From an uncultured Lachnospiraceae bacterium (GTDB taxonomy: Bacteria; Bacillota; Clostridia; Lachnospirales; Lachnospiraceae), in assembly GCA_945949085.1 (NCBI GenBank), contig CAMFDJ010000012.1:1-64000 (forward strand): 64,000 nucleotides of DNA, written 5' to 3'. The translations under genes and the position numbers were made by a program. The notes beneath the pieces were generated by a model. The model did no database searches, was not told the DNA's origin, and worked only from the letters and a program-made list of their open reading frames with translations. Positions 1 to 8,214 of this stretch are shown here, one piece after another (within the stretch, counting starts at the first letter, position 1; each line of letters starts with the position of its first letter).

Positions 1-1036
1 TGGTATCCTTAGGCAGGCAGTAGCCGCCGTAGCCAAAGCTGGGGTTGTTGTAGTGCGTGCCGATGCGGGGATCCAGGCAGACACCGTTTATGATGTCTTG
101 TGTGTTGAGCCCCTTCATTTCTGCATAGGTATCCAGTTCGTTGAAGTAGGAGACGCGCAGTGCCAGATAGGTGTTGGCAAAGAGCTTCACGGCTTCCGCT
201 TCGGTAAAGCCCATAAATAAGGTATCGACATCCTCCTTCAGTGCTGCCTGCTGTAAAAGAGCGGCAAACTGACGGGATTTTTCTACTAGTCTGTCGTCCT
301 CTTTGTCTGTGGAGACAATGATACGGCTCGGATAGAGGTTGTCATACAGTGCCTTGGACTCGCGCAGGAATTCCGGGCTGAAGATGATATTTTTCGTATT
401 GTATTTTTTGCGGACGGATTCAGTAAAACCAACCGGAATTGTGGATTTGATAACCATGATGGCGTCAGGATTTACTTTGAGGACGAGCTGAATCACATCC
501 TCAACAAGGGAAGTGTCGAAGTAGTTTTTCTTGCTGTCATAGTTGGTCGGCGTGGCGATTACAACAAAGTCGGCATTTTTGTAAGCCGCTTCACCGTCGA
601 GCGTTGCAACAAGGTCAAGCTTTTTTGTTGCCAAGTATTTCTCAATATAGTCGTCCTGAATGGGAGATTTGCGCATGTTGAGCATGTTAACCTTTTCCGG
701 GATGACATCGACTGCTGTTACATGATTGTGCTGCGCAAGAAGTGTTGCGATGGACAGACCTACATAGCCGGTTCCGGCAACAGCGATGTTGAGAGGTGCC
801 GGAGATTCTAATTTTTGATTGCCTGCATTGATGAAGACATCATCCAGTTCGAAGTCAAGTGCCTCACCGAGTGCTTCCAGCTGTGGGATGGAAGGGTAGT
901 AGTCCTCCTGTTCAAGACGCGAGAGCTGCGCACGGTTGATGCCGGTCTTTTCGGCAAGCTGCGCCTGTGTCATTTTGGCTGCTTTTCTTTTGGTTTCTAC
1001 GATCTCTGCCAAGATAGCGGTGGAAAGCATTTTCAT
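1..1036 (-). CDS. XRE-UDP-glucose 6-dehydrogenase fusion (3' end outside window)
   Basis: Reading leftward from ATG at 1036 (AGGAGA about 9 nt upstream) gives 345 codons with no stop, so the gene runs off the left edge. Residues 1-70 form an XRE-type helix-turn-helix (core [19 protein letters not shown]). The rest is a UDP-glucose/GDP-mannose dehydrogenase: Rossmann motif GTGYVG at 88-93, [15 protein letters not shown], and the active-site Cys in GGYCLPKD at about residue 339. The family oxidises UDP-glucose to UDP-glucuronate for surface polysaccharides in the cytoplasm. A DNA-binding domain fused to this enzyme is unusual and suggests a bifunctional enzyme/regulator; autoregulation is inference. 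The window cuts the gene just after the catalytic Cys, so the C-terminal UDP-binding domain is not seen. Confidence 0.9.
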   Translation of the reverse strand, partial: MKMLSTAILAEIVETKRKAAKMTQAQLAEKTGINRAQLSRLEQEDYYPSIPQLEALGEALDFELDDVFINAGNQKLESPAPLNIAVAGTGYVGLSIATLLAQHNHVTAVDVIPEKVNMLNMRKSPIQDDYIEKYLATKKLDLVATLDGEAAYKNADFVVIATPTNYDSKKNYFDTSLVEDVIQLVLKVNPDAIMVIKSTIPVGFTESVRKKYNTKNIIFSPEFLRESKALYDNLYPSRIIVSTDKEDDRLVEKSRQFAALLQQAALKEDVDTLFMGFTEAEAVKLFANTYLALRVSYFNELDTYAEMKGLNTQDIINGVCLDPRIGTHYNNPSFGYGGYCLPKDT

Positions 1037-1117
1037 TTGAGATATCTCCTTTGTTTGATAGGCTTGTTATTATTCGTAACACTATGATTTGCTGTTTCAG
1101 TAATCGAAATCTTTTAA

Positions 1118-1146
1118 AGGATATCACTAATGCAGATAAAATACAA
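1118..1146 (-). promoter_or_regulatory. candidate sigma-A promoter of the XRE-UDP-glucose dehydrogenase
   Basis: On the minus strand TTGTAT and TATCCT are separated by 17 bp, about 80 bp upstream of the start codon at 1036. The -10 is an imperfect match. Confidence 0.4.
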
Positions 1147-1234
1147 TGGGTTTTGGCTTGAAAGATGTAAAAAATGTACAAAAAAAACAAAAACATCATA
1201 AATACGTTAATTTAAATAACAAAATGCTGTTTTC

Positions 1235-1256
1235 CACCTGCATCTCAAGATCGATG
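1235..1256 (-). repeat. 22-bp relic of an Rpn-type nuclease gene
   Basis: These 22 bases are identical to 3859-3880, which lie inside the truncated Rpn-type gene on the minus strand (residues around the IDLEMQVK motif). No coding context remains around this copy, so it looks like the last trace of a decayed paralogue. The surrounding stretch 1147-1352 shows no other gene. Confidence 0.5.
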
Positions 1257-1352
1257 GCAACAGTATTGAGACGGATTACCGCAATAAAGAATGGCAGTAA
1301 CGGTCATAGCATTAATTGAATGAAATTTTAGATTGCATTATATTTCTGATTG

Positions 1353-1681
1353 TGATAAAATTATTCAAAAGCATATATTTTCATATCATTATGAGTGAGA
1401 TACTGCGTTGAAGCTGTTATATTTAATCGTTTCATTTCACAAGAAGCACTGTTGTGTGTTGTGTGTCGCGTGTTGTGCGTAACATGTTACGTTTCAGTTC
1501 TGCGTATAGTATACGCAGCTGCTTATTGCGTAAGCGGTTTTCTCACATATATCTAAAGTTATTGTCTGATACATTTCACGAAAATCCATGCTTTTCAAAT
1601 TCATATTGATAAGGCAGTGGGTAGCGGAAATGTAGGGAAAAAGATTGTATGCCGCATGCGCCTCTGCCAAAAGGAGGCTGT
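1353..1681 (+). repeat. leader repeat copy 1, upstream of Rpn-type gene
   Basis: The sequence is nearly identical to 5745-6123. Both copies lie directly upstream of an Rpn-type gene and end at its ribosome binding site AAAAGGAGG. This copy holds four heptamers (TGTTGTG-like) at 1450-1477 where the other holds ten. No convincing protein is encoded. The leader and gene body appear to have been duplicated together. Confidence 0.8.
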
Positions 1682-2638
1682 ATGGCAAAAGCACCAAAGA
1701 GGAGAACAGGGGGCCGTGCGATCAGGCGGATTCTCCGCAAACTATTTGTTAACAGAGAGGTCAAAGACAGGCTGTTTCGGGTGGTATTCCGGGAGAAGAA
1801 GTATCTGTTGCAGCTTTACAATGCGATAAACGGTACGAATTTCCAAAACGAAGATGATCTGATCGTTTACACATTGGAAGATGTGATCTACCTAAAGATG
1901 AAAAATGATCTATCCTTCATCATTGTCGGTACCACGCTCAATCTATACGAGCATCAGAGCACGTTCAACCCAAATATGCCGATTCGTGGTGTCCTGTATT
2001 TTGCAAGGCAGTATGAGATCTATATCGATGAGAATGATCTGGATGTTTATGGCGGAGGGCTGGTCAGACTCCCTGTGCCGCAGATGGTTGTATTTTATAA
2101 CGGCGACAGGGACATGCCGGAGGAGATGGAACTGAAGCTGTCGGATGCCTATATGGAAACAGATGGCATCAAGCCTGCGCTGGAGTGTGTGGCAAGGGTG
2201 ATCAATGTGGGTTACGGGCATAATCCGAAGCTGATGGAGAAATGCAGCAGGCTGGCAGAGTATTCCCGGTTTATCCAGATATTAAATGAGTGCAAGGAAA
2301 ACGAAAAGGATCTGAAAAAGGCGACCTATGCCGCCGTGGAGCGTGGGATAGAAGAAGGGGTCCTTTTGGATATATTGATCAGACAGAAAGCGGAGGTGTG
2401 TGCCATGGTACTGACAGAGTATAATGAAAAGAAGCACATGAAGACGTTATTTCAGGAAGGCTATGATAGCGGCTATGGGAGTGGTTATGACAGTGGTTAT
2501 GATCATGGTGCCATAGAAGAAAAAAGGATTATCATCAGAAATCTGCTTGATAGGGGCGCTTCCGGAGAACAGATCAGGGATATTGTAGTGTGCGATCAGG
2601 ATCTGGTCGATCAGGTGAAGCGTGAGATGCATAGATAG
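1682..2638 (+). CDS. Rpn family PD-(D/E)XK nuclease/putative transposase
   Basis: The predicted protein has 318 residues from ATG 1682, chosen because AAAAGGAGG lies 4 nt upstream; an in-frame ATG at 1649 has no such site. The N-terminus is basic. The stretch NDLSFIIVGT followed by NLYEHQSTFNPNMPIRG carries the D...ExQ core of the Rpn/PDDEXK_2 fold. A helical middle is followed by Gly-Tyr-Asp repeats (DSGYGSGYDSGYD) and a CDQDLVDQV tail. Characterised Rpn proteins are DNA endonucleases that stimulate recombination, and they occur in many paralogous, variable copies. A decayed second copy lies at 6124-6845. The role here is inferred from family. Confidence 0.8.
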   Translation: MAKAPKRRTGGRAIRRILRKLFVNREVKDRLFRVVFREKKYLLQLYNAINGTNFQNEDDLIVYTLEDVIYLKMKNDLSFIIVGTTLNLYEHQSTFNPNMPIRGVLYFARQYEIYIDENDLDVYGGGLVRLPVPQMVVFYNGDRDMPEEMELKLSDAYMETDGIKPALECVARVINVGYGHNPKLMEKCSRLAEYSRFIQILNECKENEKDLKKATYAAVERGIEEGVLLDILIRQKAEVCAMVLTEYNEKKHMKTLFQEGYDSGYGSGYDSGYDHGAIEEKRIIIRNLLDRGASGEQIRDIVVCDQDLVDQVKREMHR

Positions 2639-2665
2639 AAGCAGGCGTGGTGCAGGAGCAGAAAT

Positions 2666-3019
2666 ATGAAGACGATCAGTGACCGGATATTTGAACTTAT
2701 AAAAGAACGTGGAATGTCGCAGAAGTATTTTTCGGAGAAGACCGGAATTGCACAGAGTACGATCAGCGACTGGAAGAAGAAAAAGACGAATCCGGTTTCT
2801 GATAAGATACTGATCATCAGTGAGACACTTGGTGTTTCTCCGTATGAACTTTTATCCGGAGCAGAGCATGTCGGTACGCGCAGTAATGAGAGCACGACAT
2901 ATGTTGTGGATAAGGGAACAGAACTTGGCAGCCTGATTGAAGCGTATCAGAGCATGGGTACATCAGACCAGAAAAGAATCATCGGCTATATGCAGGCACT
3001 GATGGATATGAAGAAGTAG
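2666..3019 (+). CDS. XRE family transcriptional regulator
   Basis: The product has 117 residues. Residues 5-60 are a lambda-repressor-like helix-turn-helix (RGMSQKYFSEKTGIAQSTISDW, split as helices 2 and 3) followed by a conserved LGVSPYELL. The C-terminal 50 residues are helical (LIEAYQSMGTSDQKRIIGYM), as in small regulators with a short dimerisation tail. It starts 27 bp after the Rpn-type gene, so the two may be cotranscribed. There is no peptidase or ligand domain. Target unknown. Confidence 0.85.
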   Translation: MKTISDRIFELIKERGMSQKYFSEKTGIAQSTISDWKKKKTNPVSDKILIISETLGVSPYELLSGAEHVGTRSNESTTYVVDKGTELGSLIEAYQSMGTSDQKRIIGYMQALMDMKK

Positions 3020-3235
3020 AGGCTGATAGGCACATGATAGTAATGAGCCTTTTAAAAAGAGATTGCAATACGCAAAAACGTAAAAATCTAATAATATGAA
3101 TATCATGTAAAGGGGTAATAGAAAAAACAGAGTGAATGGAGCGTATAGCAGAAATACTGGAAGAGGATATTGTAGTGATTGAACCAATCTATGTCGAGAT
3201 AATGGAACAGAAAACCAATTAGAGTTTTGTAGAGG

Positions 3236-3259
3236 TAAAGCGGTCAAAAGACCGCTTTA
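3236..3259. terminator. hairpin between XRE gene and truncated Rpn gene
   Basis: A perfect 10-bp stem, TAAAGCGGTC / GACCGCTTTA, encloses an AAAA loop just beyond the 3' end of the minus-strand gene ending at 3277. There is no strong T tract, so termination is probable rather than certain. The gap 3020-3235 holds only a 28-codon open frame (3135-3221) that resembles nothing. Confidence 0.45.
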
Positions 3260-3276
3260 ATCTCTTTGGAACAAAG

Positions 3277-4005
3277 TTACTTGTTTTTTTCATCGAGTAG
3301 TGCCTTTAATCTGGCGATTTCAATATCCTTCGTAGCAATAGAAGCAGCTTGCTCAGCAATGGAAGCATCCTTCTCAGCAAGTGCTGCTGCTTGTTCTGCC
3401 AGCATACGTTTCATGTAATTCTCATGCCTGATGGCATCTTCTCTTGCGCGGCACATATCGCGAATGGTCTGATCACAATTCAGTGCATATAAAGTTTCGG
3501 ATGCCTGTGTCAAAACGGTATTGTTCTTTGCAATCATTTTCAGATCCTCCCATGTTTTTGCCTTGAAGAGTCTGGCCCAGTAGTCGATGCCGTAGGCTTT
3601 ATCCTCCTCGGTTGCCAGTTCGATATGTGTTAAGTCTAGCACATTCAGCTCAAATTTGCTAGTATACAATCTGTGATTTTTTATATTTAATAGCTTATAT
3701 TTGGCATAGAATTCCGGTGCCTCAGGAAACGGTGTAAAATTCAAAAATCCGATATGTATGGCAGCACCTGAGTTGATGTAATCTTCGCCCTTGACAAGCT
3801 GATCATAGCTGCGACACAGATAAGACAGAGAACGATCTTCCCAGTTTAATTCGTTTTTCACCTGCATCTCAAGATCGATGTGTGTATTGTCATTCATGGT
3901 TACTTTGATGTCCAGAATGAATTCCTTGCTGTCTATGTATTGTCCAAGGATGATCGGATTGGCGATCACCAGGGATTTCACCTGAACCGGTGATATGTGT
4001 AACAT
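3277..4005 (-). pseudogene. Rpn/PDDEXK_2 family nuclease, 5'-truncated
   Basis: The 242 residues begin directly inside the conserved domain (VKSLVIANPIILGQYIDSKE then FILDIKVTMND and IDLEMQVKNE, the D...ExQ nuclease core). Full-length relatives usually have about 50 more residues ahead of this point, but an in-frame TGA lies 12 nt upstream of the ATG. No good ribosome binding site precedes the ATG. The C-terminus is a coiled coil with Ala/Glu heptads (residues about 195-240). It probably represents a decayed family member distinct from the 1682 gene. A short expressed form cannot be excluded. Confidence 0.65.
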
Positions 4006-4052
4006 AGAACAGATATGTCAATAGACTGCATGACTGCTACACTTGATGCAAA

Positions 4053-4180
4053 TTACCGCCTGAAAAATGTAGAAACAAGAAAAAATAGCACATTAAAAAT
4101 GCGAAAACAAGAAAAATTACCACCTTAAAAATGCAAAAACAATAGCGTTTACCGCATGAAAAGTGTTGAAGAAGGAAAAG
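4053..4180. repeat. four degenerate 32-bp tandem repeats
   Basis: Units start at 4053, 4085, 4117 and 4149, an exact 32-bp period. Each has the form TTACCxCxTxAAAAATG followed by an A-rich half. They lie just upstream of the AAA ATPase gene. There are no spacers and 32 is not a multiple of three, so they are neither CRISPR nor coding repeats. Confidence 0.6.
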
Positions 4181-4221
4181 ATATATAGTACAATCTAGAA
4201 AAAAGAAGTGAGGTAGTCGCT

Positions 4222-5556
4222 TTGGAACGTAATCTTTTTCATAGCTTGGAAAAATGGAAGAATAAAAAAAACAGAAAACCACTCATTATCCAAGGTGCCA
4301 GACAAGTAGGAAAGACGTGGATCATGAAAGAATTCGGTGCCAGATATTATCAAAATACGGTGTACATCAATTTTGATAATAATGAAGTGATGAAAAAAGT
4401 TTTTGAAATAGATTTTGATATTTCCAGAATCGTTTCCGCAATCAAAATTGAATATGGTGGTAATTTTGTTCCGGAAGATACGTTGATCATATTTGATGAG
4501 ATTCAGGAAGCACCCAAAGCATTGGCATCTTTAAAGTATTTTTATGAAAATGCACCGCAGTATGCAATTGTGGCTGCAGGTTCACTATTGGGGGTGGCTT
4601 TACATGAAGGGACATCTTTCCCTGTTGGAAAAGTCGATTTTTTACAATTATATCCTATGGATTTTAGAGAGTTTATCACGGCTTTAGGGGAGACAGAGCT
4701 TGCGAAGGCATTCACAAAATGCGAGTATGAACTGGTAAATGCATATTCGATAAGATGTGCTGAGTTATTGAAGAAATACTATTATATTGGAGGAATGCCG
4801 GAGGCAGTACAAACATATATCGATACGGATGATTTTTTTGAGGTAAGGGAAGTTCAGAATAATTTGTTGAAATATTATGAAGAGGATTTTAGTAAACATG
4901 CACCAAAGGAAGTGATTCCTCGAATTATGATGGTATGGAATTCTATCCCGGCACAGCTTGCAAAGGAGAACCGTAAGTTTATGTACGGTTCTATCAGGGA
5001 AGGTGCCAGAGCAAAAGATTTTGAACTGGCTATTCAGTGGCTGGAGGATGCGGGGCTGATCTTAAAATGCTATCGGATCAAGAAGCCGGATATCCCTTTG
5101 ATTGCATATATGGAAATGAGCAGTTTTAAAATGTATATGTTGGATGTGGGCTTGCTGGCGGCAAAAGCAGACTTGTCAACCAAAGTATTGCTGGAAGGAA
5201 ATGCCATATTTGAAGAATTTAAAGGGGCTTTGACAGAACAATATGTTGCACAGCAATTAAAAGCATCCGGTAGAGACCTTTATTATTACTCTACGGAAAA
5301 TTCCTCGGGAGAGATTGACTTTATTCTGCAACAGGACTTTGCCTGCATACCGGTAGAGGTGAAAGCCAGTGAAAATCTGCGGGCAAAAAGCTTACGTGCT
5401 TTTTGCAATAAATATAAACCGCTTACGGCAATCAGAACATCGATGTCAAATTACAGAAAAGAGGAGTGGCTGACCAATGTTCCGTTGTATACGCTGATTG
5501 ATTATTTGGAAACCGTGGGTTTCCGAGGCGATGTCATTAAGCCAGATGTTCGATAA
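4222..5556 (+). CDS. AAA_14/DUF4143 family ATPase
   Basis: The product has about 444 residues and probably starts at a TTG near 4222, preceded by GAGG. The N-terminal AAA_14 ATPase shows Walker A GARQVGKT (about 25-32), Walker B TLIIFDEIQEA (about 88-98) and the sensor AAGSLLG. The C-terminal DUF4143 part has a PD-(D/E)XK-like core: GEIDFILQ followed by PVEVKAS. The family is widespread in anaerobes and archaea, often in variable islands. No biochemical role is firmly established, though toxin-antitoxin or defence-like roles have been suggested. It stands alone between two repeated Rpn segments. Length is typical for the family. Confidence 0.85.
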   Translation: MERNLFHSLEKWKNKKNRKPLIIQGARQVGKTWIMKEFGARYYQNTVYINFDNNEVMKKVFEIDFDISRIVSAIKIEYGGNFVPEDTLIIFDEIQEAPKALASLKYFYENAPQYAIVAAGSLLGVALHEGTSFPVGKVDFLQLYPMDFREFITALGETELAKAFTKCEYELVNAYSIRCAELLKKYYYIGGMPEAVQTYIDTDDFFEVREVQNNLLKYYEEDFSKHAPKEVIPRIMMVWNSIPAQLAKENRKFMYGSIREGARAKDFELAIQWLEDAGLILKCYRIKKPDIPLIAYMEMSSFKMYMLDVGLLAAKADLSTKVLLEGNAIFEEFKGALTEQYVAQQLKASGRDLYYYSTENSSGEIDFILQQDFACIPVEVKASENLRAKSLRAFCNKYKPLTAIRTSMSNYRKEEWLTNVPLYTLIDYLETVGFRGDVIKPDVR

Positions 5557-5744
5557 AGTGTTCGACAAGATATTTTTCGACGAAAAAACTATGAAAGCAG
5601 GAAAAACGGAGCTATAAATTGACTTTCTGATACGCCAAAAAGACAGATAATAATCATCTGGCCCAAAAACTATTCAGTTAAGTGAATTACCGGTATCGCT
5701 GTTAAGACTGAAAGAATCTTTTTGTTGCATAACATTTCAAATCA

Positions 5745-6123
5745 TGATAAAATTATTCAAAAGCATATATTTTCATATCATTATGAGTGAGATACTGCGT
5801 TGAAGCTGTTATATTTAATCGTTTCATTTCACAAGAAGTACTGTTGTTTGATACGTGATACGTGATACGTGATACGTGATACGTGTTGTGTGGTGCGTGT
5901 TGCGTGTTGCGTGTTGTGTGTAACATGTTGCGTTTCAGTTCTGCGTATAGAATATGCAGCTGCTTATTGTGTAAGCGTTTTTTCTCACATATATCTATAG
6001 TTATTGTCTGATACATTTCACGAAAATCCATGCTTTTCAAATTCATATTGATAAGGCAGTGGGTAGCGGAAATGTAGGGAAAAAGATTGTATGCCGCATG
6101 CGCCTCTGCCAAAAGGAGGCTGT
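5745..6123 (+). repeat. leader repeat copy 2, upstream of Rpn pseudogene
   Basis: This is a second copy of 1353-1681, 50 bp longer, chiefly because its heptamer array is expanded. It ends at the same AAAAGGAGG site before the pseudogene start at 6124. Nothing else is visible in the 5557-5744 spacer. Confidence 0.8.
5849..5918. repeat. ten contiguous heptamers (TGATACG/TGTTGCG type)
   Basis: Five TGATACG units (5849-5883) run without interruption into TGTTGTG, TGGTGCG, TGTTGCG, TGTTGCG and TGTTGTG. The matching place in copy 1 (1450-1477) holds only four TGTTGTG-type units, so the array varies in both number and unit sequence. Confidence 0.85.
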
Positions 6124-6845
6124 ATGGCAAAAGCACCAAAGAGGAGAACCGGTAGCCACGCGCTCAATCTATATGAGCATCAGAGCACGTTCAATCCGAA
6201 TATGCCGATTCGAGGTGTCCTGTATTTTGCAAGGCAGTATGAGATCTATATCGATGAGAATGATCTGGATGTTTATGGCGGAGGGCTGGTCAGACTCCCT
6301 GTGCCGCAGATGGTTGTATTTTATAACGGCGACAGGGACATGCCGGAGGAGATGGAACTGAAGCTGTCGGATGCCTATATGGAAACAGATGGCATCAAGC
6401 CTGCGCTGGAGTGTGTGGCAAGGGTGATCAATGTGGGTTACGGGCATAATCCGAAGCTGATGGAGAAATGCAGCAGGCTGGCAGAGTATTCCCGGTTTAT
6501 CCAGATATTAAATGAGTGCAAGGAAAACGAAAAGGATCTGAAAAAGGCGACCTATGCCGCCGTGGAGCGTGGGATAGAAGAAGGGGTCCTTTTGGATATA
6601 TTGATCAGACAGAAAGCGGAGGTGTGTGCCATGGTACTGACAGAGTATAATGAAAAGAAGCACATGAAGACGTTATTTCAGGAAGGCTATGACAGCGGTT
6701 ATGGAAGCGGTTATGATCAAGGTGCCATAGAAGACAAAAGATCATCATCAGAAATCTGCTTGACAGGGGCGCTTCCGGAGAACAGATCAGGGATATTGTA
6801 GTATGTGATCAGGATCTTGTGGATCAGGTGAAGCGTGAGAAGTGA
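6124..6845 (+). pseudogene. Rpn family nuclease, internal deletion plus frameshift
   Basis: This is a duplicate of 1682-2638. The first 11 codons are kept (MAKAPKRRTG), then roughly 210 bp of N-terminal domain are missing, including the stretch with the catalytic Asp. The frame resumes at LNLYEHQSTF. Near 6735 one base has been lost relative to the other copy, so the reading frame ends early at 6801 in unrelated residues; the ancestral frame would stop at 6845. Just downstream, 6851-6922 encodes CDEELIVQVQNEM, an apparent tandem copy of the CDQDLVDQVKREM tail of the family. The product is very unlikely to be an active nuclease. Confidence 0.85.
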
Positions 6846-6942
6846 TTGTTATGTGCGACGAGGAACTGATTGTGCAGGTACAAAATGAGATGATGCCTCG
6901 TCTGCCGAATCAAAATGTGTGATTGTATGGTGTGAAAATACC

Positions 6943-7002
6943 GGCGAATCGCCAAGGATTCCGAGTATGCAGCCGGTGAAGCGTTCACGGGTTGCTCGGA
7001 AT
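6943..7002. other. structured region with nested hairpins
   Basis: GGCG-AAT-CGCC (6943-6953) is followed by an 8-bp perfect stem ATTCCGAG / CTCGGAAT (6958-6965 with 6995-7002). That stem encloses a second stem, CCGGTGAA / TTCACGGG with one mismatch. There is no T tract. It could be a small structured RNA or a decayed terminator. Confidence 0.35.
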
Positions 7003-7057
7003 GTTATGAAAAGATTATACTGATAATAATAAAATATGTCAATGAAGAAAATAAGAG

Positions 7058-7086
7058 TTGTGATTGCACTGCGATAGTGCTATACT
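7058..7086 (+). promoter_or_regulatory. sigma-A promoter of the membrane/zinc-ribbon pair
   Basis: TTGTGA (7058-7063) and TATACT (7081-7086) have a 17-bp spacer and lie 38 bp upstream of the start at 7125. Confidence 0.65.
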
Positions 7087-7124
7087 AAACGCAAAGCATT
7101 GACTATGATCAAGAGGAGTGCGCA

Positions 7125-7682
7125 ATGTATATTAAAAAGGTACAATATTATTTTCTGAATATGATAAGTGGTTTCGGAACCTATTTTTGGGGATTTTTGT
7201 TTTGGACGATGATATTCGGTATGCTTATGGATGTCAGTATGGGCAATGATGATTTCATCGGTACGGATATCCCGTCTATCACCTGTGGTTTGTGTTCTTT
7301 TTGGGTTGGGCATCTCTTTTTCCGATATTGGATAGAAAAATTAAAAATATACAATGGTATTTTTGCCAATGATGCAGATGGGGTATTGCCGGTAAAGGTG
7401 GTTTCCAAGGCATTGGATTTTTCGGAAGAAAAGGTGATTGCGGAAATCGGGTTTTTGTGTAAGCTTCATCTTTTGCAGAATTGTGAACTTTTGAAAGAGG
7501 GATCCCATACTATGATCATTCTATCAAATCGTGTCGGTAATGGTATGGAATACAAAAGACAGCATAGGCGGGTCATCTGTCCGCATTGTGGTGGAGAAAA
7601 CTTTGTGCGACCGGGGTTTGTTGTGCCATGTGATTTTTGCGGTGGAAACCTGGCAGAAGGAGGAGAACATGTATCGGAATAA
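7125..7682 (+). CDS. membrane protein with C-terminal zinc ribbon
   Basis: The product has 185 residues. Two hydrophobic segments lie at about 13-35 and 47-67. A soluble stretch reads VKVVSKALDFSEEKVIAEI, like a small winged-helix or processing-response segment. The C-terminus is a four-Cys zinc ribbon (CPHCGGEN ... CDFCGGN, about residues 152-175). I do not recognise a named family. Its 3' end overlaps the next gene by 14 bp, and the two proteins share the same layout, so they look like tandem paralogues. A promoter lies at 7058-7086. Confidence 0.75.
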   Translation: MYIKKVQYYFLNMISGFGTYFWGFLFWTMIFGMLMDVSMGNDDFIGTDIPSITCGLCSFWVGHLFFRYWIEKLKIYNGIFANDADGVLPVKVVSKALDFSEEKVIAEIGFLCKLHLLQNCELLKEGSHTMIILSNRVGNGMEYKRQHRRVICPHCGGENFVRPGFVVPCDFCGGNLAEGGEHVSE

Positions 7683-8208
7683 GCCCAAAATCATAATCAT
7701 TATTACTGTGTTTTCCTTGCTGTTTGCCGGCTGTGCCTTTATAGCGGTGGTGATGTTGCTCGATATCATATTGGTACTGACACATCAAATTCCTTCCTAT
7801 AAGGGCTCGCTCTCATTGCCTTGCTATATGCTGGCTGCGTTTTCTCTTTTTTCCTATTTATCATTTAAGAGGATACAAAAGGCATATCGTGCTAATAAAA
7901 TGGGTCAATATTTCGAACAGGATTCGGATGGACTCATTTCCATGGAGGCGCTTGCGATACATATGAAAATGAAACGGCACAAATGTTTTGCTCTGTTTTT
8001 GGATTGTATCGGGAGGAATCTGTTGAAAAACTGCACGGTTTTTTCTGAGGATCCCACGTATCTCATTTTGGACAACGGTAAGAAAACAATAGCGGAAAAA
8101 TTTGTCGTAAAGCATTGTCCGAAATGCAGTGCGCCCAGCACCCTGCGGATCGGATATGAAAACACCTGCAAATATTGTGGAACTGTGGTCATGGAGAACA
8201 GCAGATAA
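7669..8208 (+). CDS. membrane protein with C-terminal zinc ribbon (paralogue)
   Basis: The product has 179 residues from ATG 7669, preceded by AGGAGG 3 nt upstream; a longer frame open from 7531 is a shadow of the previous gene. Residues 7-32 and 45-62 are membrane segments. The middle part (DSDGLISMEALAIHMKM) parallels the VLPVKVVSKALDF stretch of its neighbour. The C-terminus has CPKCSAP ... CKYCG, again a zinc ribbon. It is translationally coupled to the upstream gene. Function unknown; the repeated membrane-plus-zinc-ribbon design suggests a sensor or scaffold at the membrane. Confidence 0.75.
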   Translation: MYRNKPKIIIIITVFSLLFAGCAFIAVVMLLDIILVLTHQIPSYKGSLSLPCYMLAAFSLFSYLSFKRIQKAYRANKMGQYFEQDSDGLISMEALAIHMKMKRHKCFALFLDCIGRNLLKNCTVFSEDPTYLILDNGKKTIAEKFVVKHCPKCSAPSTLRIGYENTCKYCGTVVMENSR

Positions 8209-8214
8209 CCTGCT

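Noticed and set aside
3135..3221. 28-codon open frame after the XRE gene
   Set aside because: No ribosome binding site, no recognisable sequence and a stop directly before it; probably chance or a remnant.
4053..5918. Tandem repeats that could be taken for a CRISPR array
   Set aside because: The 32-bp units at 4053-4180 are contiguous and the heptamers at 5849-5918 are simple repeats; neither has spacers, and there are no cas genes in the window.
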